NCBI RefSeq assembly: GCF_028416595.1 | Contig: NZ_JAMQKC010000001.1 | Span: 124,001-188,000, forward strand | DNA: 64,000 nucleotides | Source: Aquibacillus salsiterrae | Lineage (GTDB): Bacteria; Bacillota; Bacilli; Bacillales; Amphibacillaceae | Direction of reading: 5' to 3' | In this document: positions 43,032 to 52,308 of the stretch, in pieces | Layout: every line of letters starts with the position of its first letter | Numbering within the stretch: the stretch's first letter is position 1 | Notes under the pieces: model-generated | What the model was told of the DNA's origin: nothing | The model's input: the letters and a program-made list of their open reading frames with translations, nothing else | Database searches by the model: none | Made by a program: the position numbers and the translations under genes

Positions 43032-43481
43032 CTAAAGCATGTCCAATAATCTTTCTTTAATTACTTCTGTTTTGTCCTCCGAGCGACATATTATTAAGAT
43101 GGTATCGTCCCCGCAAATAGTTCCTAATATCTCTGACCAGTCTAAATTATCAATTAATACAGCAACAGCATTCGCATTCCCAGGCAACGTTTTAAGCACG
43201 ATAAAGTGTCCAGCCGTATCAATTCCAACAAAAGCATCCATAATTAATCTTTTCAGCTTCTCCAACGGATTAAAGCGTTGATCGGCTGGTAAACTGTATT
43301 TATATCGCCCATCTATCATTGGTACTTTAACAAGGTGTAGTTCCTTAATATCTCTTGATACGGTTGCTTGGGTCACGTTATAACCTAAATTTCTTAGCTG
43401 ATCGACTAAGTCATCCTGTGTTTCAATATCATTGTTCGTAATCAACTCTCTAATTTTGATATGTCTTTGCGCTTTATTCAA
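43032..43481 (-). CDS. ahrC: Arginine repressor AhrC/ArgR
   Basis: Arginine-responsive regulator, hexameric, 149 residues. It represses arginine synthesis and activates catabolism. The N-terminal winged helix ([12 protein letters not shown], then [20 protein letters not shown] and [10 protein letters not shown]) and the C-terminal arginine-binding domain ([20 protein letters not shown], then [13 protein letters not shown]) are intact. It lies between tlyA and recN as in B. subtilis. Confidence 0.95.
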   Translation of the reverse strand: MNKAQRHIKIRELITNNDIETQDDLVDQLRNLGYNVTQATVSRDIKELHLVKVPMIDGRYKYSLPADQRFNPLEKLKRLIMDAFVGIDTAGHFIVLKTLPGNANAVAVLIDNLDWSEILGTICGDDTILIICRSEDKTEVIKERLLDML

Positions 43482-43501
43482 TTTTGATCAGCCCTCCTTT
43501 T

Positions 43502-43612
43502 TTAAGAAAAGCGTAAGCCGCCTTGCCCAGCCTAAGGCAATCTTAAGTCAAGCCTCGACGTGGGATAGGCGCCCGAAGCTAGACAGCTCTTGGTTTATTT
43601 ATACTTTTTTGT
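43502..43612 (+). repeat. Dispersed intergenic repeat, copy G
   Basis: AAGAAAAGCGTAAGCCGCCT, CCTAAGGCAATCTTAAG, GGATAGGCGCCCG, AAGCTAGACAGCTCTTGG and TTTATTTATACTTTTTTGTC. It is one of the more complete copies, lying between ahrC and tlyA. Confidence 0.65.
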
Positions 43613-43615
43613 CTT

Positions 43616-43640
43616 GCAAAAAAGGCTACATGCGTAGCCT
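43616..43640 (-). terminator. Terminator after tlyA
   Basis: AGGCTAC pairs with GTAGCCT around a 4-base loop (43623-43640), followed by TTTTT on the minus strand, 16 bases past the stop. Confidence 0.8.
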
Positions 43641-43655
43641 CGATTGGTTTCTGTA

Positions 43656-44471
43656 TTACAGTTCGTTATGTGCTGCTTTTACTACCTGTTCGATTTCGAC
43701 ATCAATCGCGAAATTTCCTGCTTCTTTGTCATCATTTACTTCTAAACAAGCTAGAAATTCAATATTCCCATCGCCACCTGTTATAGGTGAGTAAGTTAAA
43801 TCAATTATTCGGTATCCTTCTACTTGCGCAAAAGTTAATACGTCAGATAAAACTTGCTGATGAGTTTGTGGTTCACGGACAATCCCTTTTCTTCCTACTT
43901 GTTCCCTACCTGCTTCAAACTGCGGCTTGATTAAAGCGACGACCTTACTTTTTTGAAGTAACAATGTTTTTAAAACAGGTAAAATCAATTTTAAGGAAAT
44001 AAAGGAAACATCAACGGATGCAAAGTTCGGATCGCCATATTCCAGCATATCCTTTGTGACATATCTGAAATTTGTTCTTTCCATTACGATGACCCTATCA
44101 TCATTTCGCAACTTCCAATCTAATTGATTATAACCAACATCAATTGCGTAGCTTAAGCTTGCCCCGTGTTGCAGAGCGCAATCCGTAAAGCCACCTGTCG
44201 ATGAACCAACATCGAGCATTATCTTGTCAGTCATGTCGAGGTTGAAAACCTTTAATGCCTTTTCTAATTTAAGACCCCCTCTACCAACATAGGGAATGGC
44301 TTTCCCTTTTACTGTTAGAGGAATGTCTTCGTCAACTTTTATTCCAGGTTTTTCCAATCGAACCGTACCAGAATAGACAAGTCCTGCCATTATTGTTCGC
44401 TTTGCTTTTTCACGTGTTTCAATTAGTTCCCTGTCAACTAACAATGTATCTAGCCTTACTTTTTTACTCAT
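43656..44471 (-). CDS. tlyA: TlyA-family rRNA 2'-O-methyltransferase (YqxC)
   Basis: S4 domain plus FtsJ-like methyltransferase of 271 residues; the family methylates ribosomal RNA cytidines at 2'-O. The S4 part is RLDTLLVDRELIETREKAKR (about 5-24). The SAM site is LDVGSSTGGFTDCALQHGA (about 88-106) and the catalytic core includes VDVSFISLKLILP (about 152-164) and ALIKPQFEAG. It starts 7 bases after dxs. Target bases are inferred from the family. Confidence 0.9.
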   Translation of the reverse strand: MSKKVRLDTLLVDRELIETREKAKRTIMAGLVYSGTVRLEKPGIKVDEDIPLTVKGKAIPYVGRGGLKLEKALKVFNLDMTDKIMLDVGSSTGGFTDCALQHGASLSYAIDVGYNQLDWKLRNDDRVIVMERTNFRYVTKDMLEYGDPNFASVDVSFISLKLILPVLKTLLLQKSKVVALIKPQFEAGREQVGRKGIVREPQTHQQVLSDVLTFAQVEGYRIIDLTYSPITGGDGNIEFLACLEVNDDKEAGNFAIDVEIEQVVKAAHNEL

Positions 44472-44478
44472 ATATACC

Positions 44479-46371
44479 TCAAGCTCTCAATTTTTTACTC
44501 GGCACCATTTTAGATACAGTTTCTACCACAGCTTCAGTTGTTAAACCGATTTCTGCTAAAAGTTCTTCTACCTTACCATGCTCAATAAATTGATCAGGAA
44601 TACCTAACCGTCTAATATTTTCGATTGGATAACCGTGGGTTTCGGCAAATTCAAGAATGGCACTACCAAAACCACCTTGAAGTGCTGATTCTTCTATTGT
44701 TAAGATAGGAAGACCGCTTGTAAATAACTCTTCAAGCATTTTCTCATCAAGGGGTTTAATAAACCGCGCATTTACAACTTTTGCTTGAATTCCGCTTTCC
44801 TGTAACTGCTCGCGAGCTTGTAGCGCCATCTCAATCGTTGTTCCAAATGTTAAGATTGCCGCATCTTTTCCTTCTTTTAATACTTCCCAGGTTCCAATCG
44901 AAATAGTCTTTAACTCCGCTTCCATTGGGACTCCCAAGGCATTTCCTCTTGGAAAACGAACAGCAATTGGACCTTGATTATACTGGACTGCCGTATTAAC
45001 CATGTGTTGACATTCATTTTCGTCCTTTGGCATCATGATGACCATATTTGGCATGTGTCTTAAAAAAGAAATATCAAAAACGCCTTGATGGGTTTCTCCA
45101 TCTGCACCCACTAACCCAGCTCGATCAATTCCGAATGCTACATTAAGATTTTGTCGACAAACATCATGAAGCACTTGGTCGTAAGCTCTTTGTAAGAAAG
45201 TAGAATAAATTGCTAAAAACGGCTTTATTCCTTGGGTTGCAAGTCCAGCTGCCATTGTTGTTGCGTGCTGCTCTGCAATTCCTACATCAAATAGTCTGTC
45301 CGGAAACTCTTGTTGGAACTTGTCTAATTTAGAGCCGAGAACCATTGCCGGAGTAATAACCGCAAGACGCTCGTTTTGCTTAGCAATTTTTTGCAATGTA
45401 CCACTCACAACACTACTCCATGCAGGTGGCGCACTTTGTGGTTTAATTAATTCTCCTGAATCGATTTTATAGGGACCAACTCCATGCCATTTGTCCTTTT
45501 TATCGCTTTCTGCGGGATAATACCCTTTCCCTTTTTGGGTGATAACATGGACAAGAACTGGACCTTCTGTTTTTTTAGCATACTGCAAATTTTCTTGAAG
45601 GGCATTGAAGTCATGACCATCGACTGGTCCATAATACGTAAAGCCAAACTCTTCAAACAACATACCTGGTACCATGAAATATTTCATACTATCTTTTATT
45701 CGCTCAGCTGTTTGAGCCAATTTTCCACCGACAGCTGGAATTTTTTTCATCAACCATTCAAGTTCTTCTTTTACTCGAATATATTTACCTGCACTTCTCA
45801 TTCTACCGAGTGCATTGTGTAGTGCACCAACGTTATTAGCAATTGACATCTCATTATCATTTAACACAACAATAATATTTTTCTTTTCATGACCAATATG
45901 ATTTAAAGCCTCTAGCGCCATCCCGCCAGTCAATGCACCATCACCAATGATTGGCACAACAAAGTTCTTTTCCCCTTTTAAATCACGTGCAATAGTCATT
46001 CCCATTGCAGCAGATAACGATGTAGAGCTATGCCCCGTTTCCCAAACATCATGCTCACTTTCACTCATTTTAGGGAATCCACATAACCCCTTATATTGCC
46101 TTAAGGTTTCAAATTGGCTAGTTCTACCAGTTAGCATTTTATGAATGTACGATTGGTGACCTACATCAAAGATTAATTTGTCAGTTGGACTATCAAAGTA
46201 TTTATGCAAAGCAAGCGTCAACTCAACTACACCTAAATTAGCACCAAGATGTCCACCAGTTACTGATAGTTTCTCAATCAAAAATTGCCTTATTTCGTAT
46301 GATAAATTTTCTAATTCTTCGTTTGACATTGCTTTTAAAAACGAAGGATCTTTGATTGTAGTAAGATCCAT
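44479..46371 (-). CDS. dxs: 1-deoxy-D-xylulose-5-phosphate synthase
   Basis: ThDP enzyme that condenses pyruvate and glyceraldehyde 3-phosphate, the entry of the MEP isoprenoid pathway. The 630 residues carry [13 protein letters not shown], the ThDP motif [18 protein letters not shown] (about 144-161), KGKGYYPAE with the conserved loop, and the C-terminal transketolase domain ([17 protein letters not shown], about 404-420). Downstream of oapA, upstream of tlyA; ispA nearby uses the pathway's product. Confidence 0.97.
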   Translation of the reverse strand: MDLTTIKDPSFLKAMSNEELENLSYEIRQFLIEKLSVTGGHLGANLGVVELTLALHKYFDSPTDKLIFDVGHQSYIHKMLTGRTSQFETLRQYKGLCGFPKMSESEHDVWETGHSSTSLSAAMGMTIARDLKGEKNFVVPIIGDGALTGGMALEALNHIGHEKKNIIVVLNDNEMSIANNVGALHNALGRMRSAGKYIRVKEELEWLMKKIPAVGGKLAQTAERIKDSMKYFMVPGMLFEEFGFTYYGPVDGHDFNALQENLQYAKKTEGPVLVHVITQKGKGYYPAESDKKDKWHGVGPYKIDSGELIKPQSAPPAWSSVVSGTLQKIAKQNERLAVITPAMVLGSKLDKFQQEFPDRLFDVGIAEQHATTMAAGLATQGIKPFLAIYSTFLQRAYDQVLHDVCRQNLNVAFGIDRAGLVGADGETHQGVFDISFLRHMPNMVIMMPKDENECQHMVNTAVQYNQGPIAVRFPRGNALGVPMEAELKTISIGTWEVLKEGKDAAILTFGTTIEMALQAREQLQESGIQAKVVNARFIKPLDEKMLEELFTSGLPILTIEESALQGGFGSAILEFAETHGYPIENIRRLGIPDQFIEHGKVEELLAEIGLTTEAVVETVSKMVPSKKLRA

Positions 46372-46581
46372 AAGGGAGTCCTGGTTACTAAAGACTATTC
46401 AACCTAGGCTTCACTAAATATATTACGACTTGCTTAGACTAGTTTTAGTCTAAGATCATCGTTTTAATTTTGACAGCGAAGCAAATAGAATTCAGATCCA
46501 GGTTACACCTCCTTCATTTATTCATGGTAAGTAACTTCTCTTGTATTTACCCTTTTTTTTCATTCTATCACTATTATTAGC

Positions 46582-47181
46582 TTATTTATTCCTTTTCTTA
46601 GGACTTTTCCTTTCCGATATTATATTAATTTTTAATTTTTCTTCAGTGAATGCAATAACTTTTCCAGCAAACAATACGATACTTGTTGATGAATGAATAG
46701 CAAAATACTTGCCTAATGCCTTTCCACCAACCGTTAAAGCAGCTACAATACTCGTTAAAATGACCGAGACAATGATTTGGACACTTGAACCTTCTGAATG
46801 GCCGAGCATATTGCTAATTTGAATGACGACTACAGCTGAAGCTGTACCACTTATTATACCTGAAATATCGCCGATAACGTCATTACAAAAACTTGCCACT
46901 CGTTCCGCATTTCGAACAATTACAATCGATTGCCGTGCACCAGTAACCTTTTCCGCAGCCATTGCATGAAAGGGAGGTTCTTGGGCAGCGGCTGACGCCG
47001 TCCCTAGCATATCAAAGACAACACCAATTAACACGATAATCAGTACAATGACTAAGCCAATAACCCAGATTACGCCACTTAAGATGGAGGAAGAAATAAC
47101 TGAAAAAATAGCCGCTAACACAAAAGTGATAACGGCGATACTTATACTAAATTTTAACGACTTTTTTATTTGATTCTTCAT
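46582..47181 (-). CDS. oapA: OLE-associated membrane protein OapA
   Basis: 199-residue membrane protein, the gene next to the OLE RNA. It has four strongly hydrophobic stretches (about 12-35, 38-58, 108-125, 136-155) and a conserved cytosolic-side segment starting PPFHAMAAEKVTGARQS. The DxxxD motif follows (D101-V-I-G-D105, within SFCNDVIGDISG). In Bacillus halodurans, OapA binds OLE RNA and carries it to the membrane, and the motif is needed for function; the family recalls Mg/Co transporters (DUF21/CorB-like). GAGGGG precedes the ATG. It lies 33 bases after the RNA's 3' closing helix. Identity rests on context plus the motif. Confidence 0.85.
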   Translation of the reverse strand: MKNQIKKSLKFSISIAVITFVLAAIFSVISSSILSGVIWVIGLVIVLIIVLIGVVFDMLGTASAAAQEPPFHAMAAEKVTGARQSIVIVRNAERVASFCNDVIGDISGIISGTASAVVVIQISNMLGHSEGSSVQIIVSVILTSIVAALTVGGKALGKYFAIHSSTSIVLFAGKVIAFTEEKLKINIISERKSPKKRNK

Positions 47182-47213
47182 TTATGCCCCTCAATTAACA
47201 TCATTATGTATGG

Positions 47214-47820
47214 AAAGGAATGGTCATCTATCAAGTAAAAATTGCGGCTTAGGTCCAGTAGGTTTTCCCAGCCGGGTACCGAATGTCACCATTCTGGCGG
47301 TTTCCCTTTAAACCCGACTCAACACCGTCTCCGTATGTTGGACTGGATTACCACTTAGTCCGCACTATAATTCCTGATAAATGTCCTTTTAGAACAGTCT
47401 AGGAGTTTTCCTCAGCAGCCTTTAACCGATTCTTAGCCTCTTTTGCAGTATAGATTTCATGCGGATGAAAGCAGAAAAGCTAGTGGCCATCTAACTTTTT
47501 ACTTGTACCGCAATCCCCTCTATACCACTCAAGGCAGGCTACGCTACGGATAGAGATTTTCACACCCCTACCTACGTAGGTTCATACCCCATTCCATCAC
47601 GGTTACTAGGCTTAGTAACCACAACAGAGATGGGCCTCCGCGGAAACAGGGTCCTCGCCCACATGCCTTTGTGGATCGCCCTGCAACCTTAACTCCCAGC
47701 ACTAACCCAAGGCTGGGCGCCTCAAGCCAGCACAAGGAACTTCATCGATGTGCCCTTTGGCGGATTTTTAGGCCCGCCTTCAGAATCGGAGGGCTGACTA
47801 GAATACTGCACCATTCCTTT
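47214..47820 (-). ncRNA. ole: OLE RNA (ornate large extremophilic RNA)
   Basis: About 607 nt, non-coding, G+C richer than its surroundings and full of pairing stems. The ends are set by a long-range 11-bp helix: minus-strand AAAGGAATGGT (47820-47810) pairs with ACCATTCCTTT (47224-47214). Internal hairpins include GGTTACTA/TAGTAACC (47601-47620) and CCCAGC/GCTGGG. Length (about 610) and position, between ispA and the membrane gene oapA, are those of OLE RNAs. OLE with OapA forms a membrane ribonucleoprotein linked to cold, alcohol and Mg2+ responses in B. halodurans. A covariance search would confirm it. Confidence 0.88.
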
Positions 47821-47875
47821 ATTAGTTTAAATATAACATATCTTTCACGTTTCCTCAATCGGTAATTGCCTGTAT

Positions 47876-48760
47876 TTAATGATTCCGACTACTCAGATAA
47901 TCCGTTAATTCTTCTAATACAGAGTGTCTAATCCCAGCTTTCTTTAATGATTGTTTGGCAAGATTGACATACTTTTCTTTTTGCTTTATTGCACCGTCCA
48001 TACCTAACAAACTAGGAAATGTACTTTTCGAGTTAGATTCATCACTACCTACTGGCTTACCGATTAGTTCAGGGTCTCCAGTTACATCTAAAATATCATC
48101 TTGTACTTGAAAGATTAAACCTAAATAGTATGCAAAATCATTGATTGAGGTTAATTGTTGATTCGTGGCACCACCTAAGTATGCACCTGCTAGTATCGCA
48201 AATTTTATTAATTGGCCCGTTTTCAATGCATGAATCTGTTCTAAAGTTGATAAATCTACCTCTTCCTTCTCCGCTTTCATGTCTTCCATTTGGCCAGCAA
48301 CCATTCCCATTGGTCCTGCTGCATGTGCTAACTGATTGATCAAAAACACCCTTTGGTCATAGGTAAGTGAATCATCACTAGCAATCAGTTCAAAACTGTA
48401 AGTAAGCAACCCATCACCCGCTAAAACGGCTGTAGCTTCATCGAACATTTTATGATTTGTAGGTTTGCCCCTTCGTACATCATCATTATCCATTGAAGGT
48501 AAGTCATCATGAATGAGTGAATACGTATGGATGAGTTCTACTGCAATAGATGAGGATGTGATTAAAGACAAATTGCCCCCAAAGGATTCACAACTTGCCA
48601 TCATTAATATTGGTCTAAGTCGTTTACCACCAGCTGTCAACGAATAAATCATTGAGCCTCTTAACCTTTCTGGCGCTTTCACTTGTTCCATTACTTTGAC
48701 AAGTTCCTTGTTAAACTGCTCCTGTCTTTCTTGTAAATAATCAGTCAGTGCTACAACCAC
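47876..48760 (-). CDS. ispA: Farnesyl diphosphate synthase (polyprenyl synthetase)
   Basis: Adds two isopentenyl units to dimethylallyl diphosphate, giving farnesyl diphosphate for undecaprenol and quinones. The 294 residues have both aspartate-rich motifs: first LIHDDLPSMDNDDVRRGKPT (about 81-100) and second FQVQDDILDVTGD (about 217-229), plus KTGQL and the GGKRLRP N-terminal IPP site. The stop lies 55 bases before the OLE RNA, and the start is one base after xseB ends. Confidence 0.95.
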   Translation of the reverse strand: MVVALTDYLQERQEQFNKELVKVMEQVKAPERLRGSMIYSLTAGGKRLRPILMMASCESFGGNLSLITSSSIAVELIHTYSLIHDDLPSMDNDDVRRGKPTNHKMFDEATAVLAGDGLLTYSFELIASDDSLTYDQRVFLINQLAHAAGPMGMVAGQMEDMKAEKEEVDLSTLEQIHALKTGQLIKFAILAGAYLGGATNQQLTSINDFAYYLGLIFQVQDDILDVTGDPELIGKPVGSDESNSKSTFPSLLGMDGAIKQKEKYVNLAKQSLKKAGIRHSVLEELTDYLSSRNH

Positions 48761-48991
48761 TCATTCATCCTCCCGAATAACAAAAGGTTTGAACTCTCCT
48801 TGTTCATTTACGATTTGTGTCATTTGTTGTTCTACATTGGACAATTTATCACTACAAAGTTTGGAAAGCTTCATACCCTCTTGGTAATAGTTGATTGCTT
48901 TTTCTAACGGTACATCGCCTTCTTCTAATTTCTCCACAATTAGTTCTAATTGTTTCATCGCTTCTTCAAACGTTAGATCCGTTTTCTCCAT
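48761..48991 (-). CDS. xseB: Exodeoxyribonuclease VII small subunit
   Basis: 76-residue helical subunit of exonuclease VII, which degrades single-stranded DNA. The pattern [20 protein letters not shown], then [16 protein letters not shown] is characteristic. The ATG at 48991 has GGAGG upstream; the gene overlaps the xseA 3' end by 26 bases, so translation is coupled. A longer ORF start would add a tail that overlaps xseA's frame without homology. Confidence 0.94.
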   Translation of the reverse strand: MEKTDLTFEEAMKQLELIVEKLEEGDVPLEKAINYYQEGMKLSKLCSDKLSNVEQQMTQIVNEQGEFKPFVIREDE

Positions 48992-50351
48992 TTTTCTTCT
49001 CCTCCTCCATCCCCAAAACTTGGCAATCAAGCGATCCATCAACTAATTTCACTGTTATTTGCTCACCTAGTTGTACTCGTTTGGTAGACTGAATTACTTT
49101 TCCATCTTTAGTAAAACTAATCGAATATCCCCTTTTCATTGTATTTAAAGGATTTAAAAGGGTAAGCTTGTCAACTAATCTTTCAAATGTCGTCTCCTGC
49201 TTATGATAAATCATGTTAAACATTTGTTGATTTTTATTAACAAGATTTGCTAAGTCTACTTTGTATTGATTAAGAAGCTTCGAAGGGTGCTTTTGCATTA
49301 GCCTTTTTGAGAGATGGTTCACTCGTTCATGCTTAGACATACTTATTGTTCGTAACGACCTTGTCAATCGGTCTAGATTACGATCAAGTTGCTGTTCTTT
49401 TTGAACAATGAGTTGTTCTGGGTAGCGAAACGCATACGATTTGTTAAGTTTTGTTAATCGTTCGCTAGATTGTTTCATCTTTTCAGATAGGGCACGATTT
49501 AACGACTTATATAAGGCGCCTACATGATTCATTAGCTCTTCGCTTGAGGGAACAGCAAGCTCTGCCGCTCCCGTTGGTGTAGCAGCCCGAACATCTGCGA
49601 CTAAGTCACTAATCGTAAAATCTGTTTCGTGTCCAACAGCTGAGATAATAGGTATCGTGGAGGTGGCAATTGCCCGTGCAACTATTTCTTCATTAAAGCT
49701 CCATAGTTCTTCAATTGACCCACCACCTCGTCCGACGATGAGCACATCAAAAAGGTTCAACTGATTTGCAAATTGGATTGCTTTTACAATGGAAGACGGT
49801 GCATTACTCCCTTGGACCAACACAGGAAGAATTGTAACCTTAAGTAACGGATATCTTCTTTTGATTGTTATAAGGATATCACGGACAGCAGCACCAGTCG
49901 GTGAGGTTACAACCCCAATATGGTTTGGAAAACGAGGAATTGTTTTTTTTCTACTTGAATCAAACAAGCCTTCCTTGCTTAATTGCTCTTTTAATTGTTC
50001 ATAAGCAAGGAACAAAGACCCAACCCCATCTGGCTCCATTTGTTTAATATATAATTGATATTGTCCTTGTGGCTCATAAACACTGATATCACCACGGATA
50101 AGTGCACGCATCCCATTTTCAGGTTTGAATTTTAAGAAACGGTTATTTCCAGCAAACATGACTGCTTGAATTCTTGAATAATCATCTTTTATTGTAAAAT
50201 ACATATGGCCACGACTATGCTGGTTAAAGTTAGATATTTCTCCTTTAATCCAAACATCATTTAAATTCTTATCAAGCTCGAACTTACGCTTCATATACCT
50301 TGTTAGTGCTGTGACAGTTAAGTAATTTTGTTCCAAATTATCCACCTTCAT
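48966..50351 (-). CDS. xseA: Exodeoxyribonuclease VII large subunit
   Basis: Catalytic subunit of exonuclease VII, 461 residues. N-terminal OB-fold ([20 protein letters not shown], about 32-51) binds ssDNA. The catalytic core holds the motifs [34 protein letters not shown] and [20 protein letters not shown]. The C-terminal half is coiled-coil for the small subunits. It starts 6 bases after folD. Confidence 0.96.
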   Translation of the reverse strand: MKVDNLEQNYLTVTALTRYMKRKFELDKNLNDVWIKGEISNFNQHSRGHMYFTIKDDYSRIQAVMFAGNNRFLKFKPENGMRALIRGDISVYEPQGQYQLYIKQMEPDGVGSLFLAYEQLKEQLSKEGLFDSSRKKTIPRFPNHIGVVTSPTGAAVRDILITIKRRYPLLKVTILPVLVQGSNAPSSIVKAIQFANQLNLFDVLIVGRGGGSIEELWSFNEEIVARAIATSTIPIISAVGHETDFTISDLVADVRAATPTGAAELAVPSSEELMNHVGALYKSLNRALSEKMKQSSERLTKLNKSYAFRYPEQLIVQKEQQLDRNLDRLTRSLRTISMSKHERVNHLSKRLMQKHPSKLLNQYKVDLANLVNKNQQMFNMIYHKQETTFERLVDKLTLLNPLNTMKRGYSISFTKDGKVIQSTKRVQLGEQITVKLVDGSLDCQVLGMEEEKKNGENGSNV

Positions 50352-50357
50352 TATAAA

Positions 50358-51212
50358 TTATAATTGATGGAATTTCTTCGCAGATTTTATTGTATTATGG
50401 AGCAACATCGTTATCGTCATTGGGCCGACACCTTTAGGTACTGGTGTAATATATGAAGCCTTTTCCTTTGCTGATTCGAATTCAACATCCCCTGTTAACT
50501 TTCCATTGTCCATCCGATTTACACCAACATCAATGACAACTGCCCCTTCTTTAATATCTTCACCAGTTAGAAAATGTTGTTTACCGACAGCAACGATTAA
50601 TATATCCGCTTCTTTCGTAAACTTTTGCATGTCTTTCGTTCTAGAGTGGCAATACGTGACTGTGGCATTTTCGTTTAATAGAAGTTGTCCAACTGGTTTA
50701 CCGACAATATTACTTCTTCCAACAACTACTGCATTCTTACCTTCTATTTCGATGTTTTTCCGTTTTAACATTTGAATAATCCCAAACGGTGTACAAGGGA
50801 AAAAGGTGTCTTTACCTGCAATCATTCTTCCGATATTAATTGGATGAAATCCGTCGACATCCTTTGCCGGATCAATCGCTTCAATTACCACCTGTTCTTG
50901 TATATGATCAGGAAGTGGTAACTGAACTAAAATACCATGAACTTTTTCATCTTGGTTTAACTTGTCAATAATAGTAAGCAGTTCTTGCTCTGTAGTTGAT
51001 GTTGGTAACGTAATTAAATCGGAATTTATCCCAACCTGATCAGAAGCTTTTTGTTTACCTTTGACATACGAATGGGAGGCAGGGTCATCGCCGATTAATA
51101 CAACTGTTAATCCAGGAATGATCCCTTGCTTTTTTAAACCTTCCACTTCTTGTTTCATTTCTGCGCGTAATTGTTCGGCAATTTCTGTTCCATAAATAAC
51201 TTGAGCTGTCAT
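50358..51212 (-). CDS. folD: Bifunctional 5,10-methylene-THF dehydrogenase/cyclohydrolase
   Basis: Interconverts 5,10-methylene- and 10-formyl-tetrahydrofolate. The 284 residues show the catalytic SYVKGKQKASDQVG (Tyr and Lys), the signature starting DGFHPINIGRM and the NADP-binding segment NAVVVGRSNIVGKPVGQLLL (about 160-179). It ends with the ITPVPKGVGPMTITMLL motif. It sits between nusB and xseA, the B. subtilis order. Confidence 0.96.
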   Translation of the reverse strand: MTAQVIYGTEIAEQLRAEMKQEVEGLKKQGIIPGLTVVLIGDDPASHSYVKGKQKASDQVGINSDLITLPTSTTEQELLTIIDKLNQDEKVHGILVQLPLPDHIQEQVVIEAIDPAKDVDGFHPINIGRMIAGKDTFFPCTPFGIIQMLKRKNIEIEGKNAVVVGRSNIVGKPVGQLLLNENATVTYCHSRTKDMQKFTKEADILIVAVGKQHFLTGEDIKEGAVVIDVGVNRMDNGKLTGDVEFESAKEKASYITPVPKGVGPMTITMLLHNTIKSAKKFHQL

Positions 51213-51234
51213 GTGATTTCTCCCCTTTTCATCA

Positions 51235-51618
51235 TTACTTTATCATTTTTGATAATACACCATTAATAAACTTACCAGACTTTTCCTCCCCATAAATATT
51301 TGCTAATTCTACTGCTTCATTAATAGCAACCCCTTGTGGTGTTTCTCCACCATAAAACATTTCATACGTAGAGATTCTAAGCAATGCCTTTTCAACGGAA
51401 GGTAAGCGGTCAAATTTCCAGTTTTCGAGATTGTTCTCAATTTTCTTATCAATTTCTTGTCGATTTTCAGTTACACCATAAACTAATTGATTCAAAAAAT
51501 TATCTGGCGCTTCCTCATCTAACACATAATCAATTGCCTCTTTTGGTTCAGTATCGTTTATATCCATTTGAAACAGGATTTGAAATGCCTTTTCTCTAGC
51601 TGTTCTTCGATTCATCAT
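51235..51618 (-). CDS. nusB: Transcription antitermination factor NusB
   Basis: All-helical protein of 127 residues that binds boxA RNA with NusE (S10) in rRNA antitermination. The ARM-rich N-terminus is RRTAREKAFQILFQMDIND; the C-terminal core LRISTYEMF...TPQGVAINEAVELANIYG is intact and followed by GKFINGVLSKM. GGAGAATTTT precedes the ATG. It starts about 210 bases after the yqhY terminator. Confidence 0.95.
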   Translation of the reverse strand: MMNRRTAREKAFQILFQMDINDTEPKEAIDYVLDEEAPDNFLNQLVYGVTENRQEIDKKIENNLENWKFDRLPSVEKALLRISTYEMFYGGETPQGVAINEAVELANIYGEEKSGKFINGVLSKMIK

Positions 51619-51751
51619 AAAATTCTCCTTACCAACAATGTACTGCGTAATTTTGAATTGTCCCTAGTCTATCCCAAGATTAAAACTTATAATAGCTTTT
51701 GTCTGTTACAAATGATAACATTTTCCAACGAACAACGCCATCTTCTTACAC

Positions 51752-51778
51752 AAGAAAAGCGCAAGTCGCGCCTTCGAA
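51752..51778 (+). repeat. Dispersed intergenic repeat fragment, copy H
   Basis: AAGAAAAGCGCAAGTCGCGC, the left-end block only, identical over 19 bases to 12299-12317. Confidence 0.55.
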
Positions 51779-51780
51779 AC

Positions 51781-51813
51781 AAAAAAACCCAGAAGAGTGA
51801 AGTCTCTCCCGGG
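51781..51813 (-). terminator. Terminator after yqhY
   Basis: CCCGGGAGAG pairs imperfectly with CTCTTCTGGG (51813-51788), followed by seven T on the minus strand, 16 bases past the yqhY stop. Confidence 0.75.
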
Positions 51814-51829
51814 CCAATGCAATAATTTA

Positions 51830-52231
51830 TTACTTTTCCGTTTCTAATTGCTCTTCCTTAGGTTGTTCCATTTGAACACCAACAACGTGGACATTTACTT
51901 CATTAACATCAAGAGCAGTCATGTTCTTTAACGCTTGACGAATATTTGACTGGATCTTCTGTGCAACGTCAGGGATGGTAGTACCGTAATCAATCACGAC
52001 AAATACATCAATGATTACACCAGTTTCTGTTAACTCAACTTTAATACCCTTCCCGTGTGACTTTTTACCAAGGCGCTCAACCACACCTGTAGCAAAGTTT
52101 CCTCTTGTATAGGAAACACCAGAAACTTCCGTTGTCGCAATCCCTGCAATTACCTCGATTACTTCAGGAGCAATTTCAACCTTACCAAGACCAGAATCTT
52201 CACTCACGTTCAATAAAGAGTTTTCACTCAA
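51830..52231 (-). CDS. yqhY: Asp23/Gls24 envelope stress protein YqhY
   Basis: 133-residue Asp23/DUF322 protein. In B. subtilis YqhY is linked with acetyl-CoA carboxylase; its loss raises malonyl-CoA and mutations arise in accC and accB. The domain runs from VEIAPEVIEVIAGIATTEVSG to DVNEVNVHVVGVQ. TTG at 52231 was chosen as start: AAAAGGAG is 8 bases upstream, and the resulting MSEN... matches the B. subtilis N-terminus. The upstream ATG would overlap the ribosome binding site. It follows accB-accC. Confidence 0.88.
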   Translation of the reverse strand: MSENSLLNVSEDSGLGKVEIAPEVIEVIAGIATTEVSGVSYTRGNFATGVVERLGKKSHGKGIKVELTETGVIIDVFVVIDYGTTIPDVAQKIQSNIRQALKNMTALDVNEVNVHVVGVQMEQPKEEQLETEK

Positions 52232-52308
52232 ATGGCTCACTCCTTTTTTCCCCTCACACATAATTTGGGTAGGGGGATTTATATCTACTATTATACCTTA
52301 TCCTTACT

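Noticed and set aside
47214-47820. RNase P RNA, tmRNA or rRNA fragment
   Set aside because: No RNase P core motif (GAGGAAAGTCC type), no tRNA-like ends as in tmRNA, no recognisable rRNA stretches; length and context fit OLE instead.
47671-47865. Plus-strand 64-codon ORF inside the OLE region
   Set aside because: Lies antisense to the structured RNA, has no ribosome binding site, and its composition follows the RNA stems.
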